Assembly (NCBI GenBank): GCA_900770865.1
Contig: CAAGLU010000171.1
Coordinates: 1-6,354, forward strand
Direction of reading: 5' to 3'
Origin: an uncultured Atopobiaceae bacterium
GTDB taxonomy: Bacteria > Actinomycetota > Coriobacteriia > Coriobacteriales > Atopobiaceae
Length of the DNA: 6,354 nt
Positions 5,822 through 6,354 of this stretch are shown piece after piece (the stretch's first letter is position 1; every line of letters begins with the position of its first letter). Below the pieces are notes generated by a model. That model did no database searches. It saw nothing but the letters and a program-made list of their open reading frames with translations, and was not told where the DNA came from. A program made the position numbers and the translations under genes.

Positions 5822-6354
5822 ATGCCAACAAGCGCACACCGCAGGAAGCTGAGGATTCTCTTCGCATCCTCAGAGGCGGTGCCGTTCGCCAAGACCGGCG
5901 GCTTGGGTGACGTGGCGGGTTCCCTCCCGCGCGCACTCAAGCACGCCGGCGCCAAGGCCGCTGTGATCATGCCCAAGTACGGGACCATCCCCCAGGAGTA
6001 CCGTGACCGCATGAAGCATGTAGCGGACTTCTACGTGCCCCTGGCGTGGAGGAACGTTTACTGCGGCATCGAGAAGCTCGAGCTTCAGGGTCTCGACTTC
6101 TACTTTGTGGACAACGAGGCCTACTTCAAGCGCGACGGGCTCTACGGTTACTTCGACGATGGCGAGCGCTTCGCCTTCTTCGCGAAGGCCATCTGCGAGG
6201 CCATTGTCAAGGTGCCCGAGCTCGCCTGCGACGTCCTGCACTGCAACGACTGGCAGACAGCGCTGTGCCCCGTCTTCCTGCGCGAGCTGTATCGCGGCGC
6301 CCCGCAGTGCAACAACGTCAAGACCGTCATGACGGTCCACAACATCAAGTTCCA
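5822..6354 (+). CDS. glgA: Glycogen synthase, N-terminal part (3' end outside window)
   Basis: The frame is open from ATG 5822 to the window edge, giving 177 full codons of a protein usually about 480 residues long. GlgA is a cytosolic GT5 transferase that moves glucose from ADP-glucose onto the non-reducing end of alpha-1,4 glucan. The start of the Rossmann-type N-terminal domain is clear: LRILFASSEAVPFAKTGGLGDVAGSLP, which I split as LRILFASSEAVPF and KTGGLGDV, the latter with Lys24 matching the ADP-glucose-binding lysine (Lys15 in E. coli). It is followed by FVDNEAYFKRDGLYGY, then LHCNDWQTALCPVFL and TVMTVHNIKF. These blocks resemble Firmicutes GlgA. The first nine residues (MPTSAHRRK) are a short basic leader. 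It sits 11 bases after glgD with its own ribosome site, so it is probably the distal gene of a glgCDA transcript. The C-terminal catalytic domain is not in the window. Confidence 0.95.
   Translation, partial: MPTSAHRRKLRILFASSEAVPFAKTGGLGDVAGSLPRALKHAGAKAAVIMPKYGTIPQEYRDRMKHVADFYVPLAWRNVYCGIEKLELQGLDFYFVDNEAYFKRDGLYGYFDDGERFAFFAKAICEAIVKVPELACDVLHCNDWQTALCPVFLRELYRGAPQCNNVKTVMTVHNIKF

Noticed and set aside
3438..5936. 832-residue open frame on the minus strand opposite glgC and glgD
   Set aside because: It is in register with both glgC and glgD and is explained by the same codon bias; it crosses gene boundaries and shows no family motif.

Overview
This window is a piece of a glycogen metabolism gene cluster, read entirely from the + strand. 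In order it holds the 3' end of glgB (branching enzyme), complete glgP (glycogen phosphorylase), complete glgC and glgD (the two ADP-glucose pyrophosphorylase-type subunits), and the 5' part of glgA (glycogen synthase). The gaps between genes are 130, 73, 3 and 11 bases, and no stretch over 300 bases lacks a gene. I see no mobile element, tRNA, rRNA or CRISPR array.

The DNA is GC-rich (about 60-65% by eye), with codons mostly ending in G or C. The proteins nevertheless look like the Firmicutes-type glycogen set: a separate GlgD beside a short GlgC, and a GlgA with the KRDGLYGY block. A GC-rich genome with a Firmicutes-style GlgC/GlgD pair fits a Coriobacteriia actinobacterium (Olsenella, Atopobium or Collinsella type). 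A GC-rich Clostridia member is the main alternative. This placement is inferred from remembered family patterns, not from a search.

Region by region: 1-933 is the C-terminal end of GlgB, ending in an unexpected 81-residue Lys/Ala/Pro-rich basic tail. Bases 934-1063 hold a perfect 16-bp inverted repeat (probable terminator), a perfect TATAAT -10 box and an imperfect operator-like palindrome, so glgP probably has its own promoter. Bases 1064-3493 are glgP. Bases 3494-3566 hold a small hairpin and a tandem heptamer repeat ahead of glgC. Bases 3567-5810 are glgC and glgD, three bases apart with glgD's ribosome binding site inside glgC, so probably translationally coupled. From 5822 to the end is the first 177 codons of glgA.

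Working together, GlgC (with GlgD) makes ADP-glucose from glucose-1-phosphate and ATP, GlgA adds the glucose to alpha-1,4 chains, GlgB introduces alpha-1,6 branches, and GlgP releases glucose-1-phosphate from chain ends. The pathways are textbook. The least explained items are the histone-H1-like tail on GlgB and the regulatory architecture in front of glgP.
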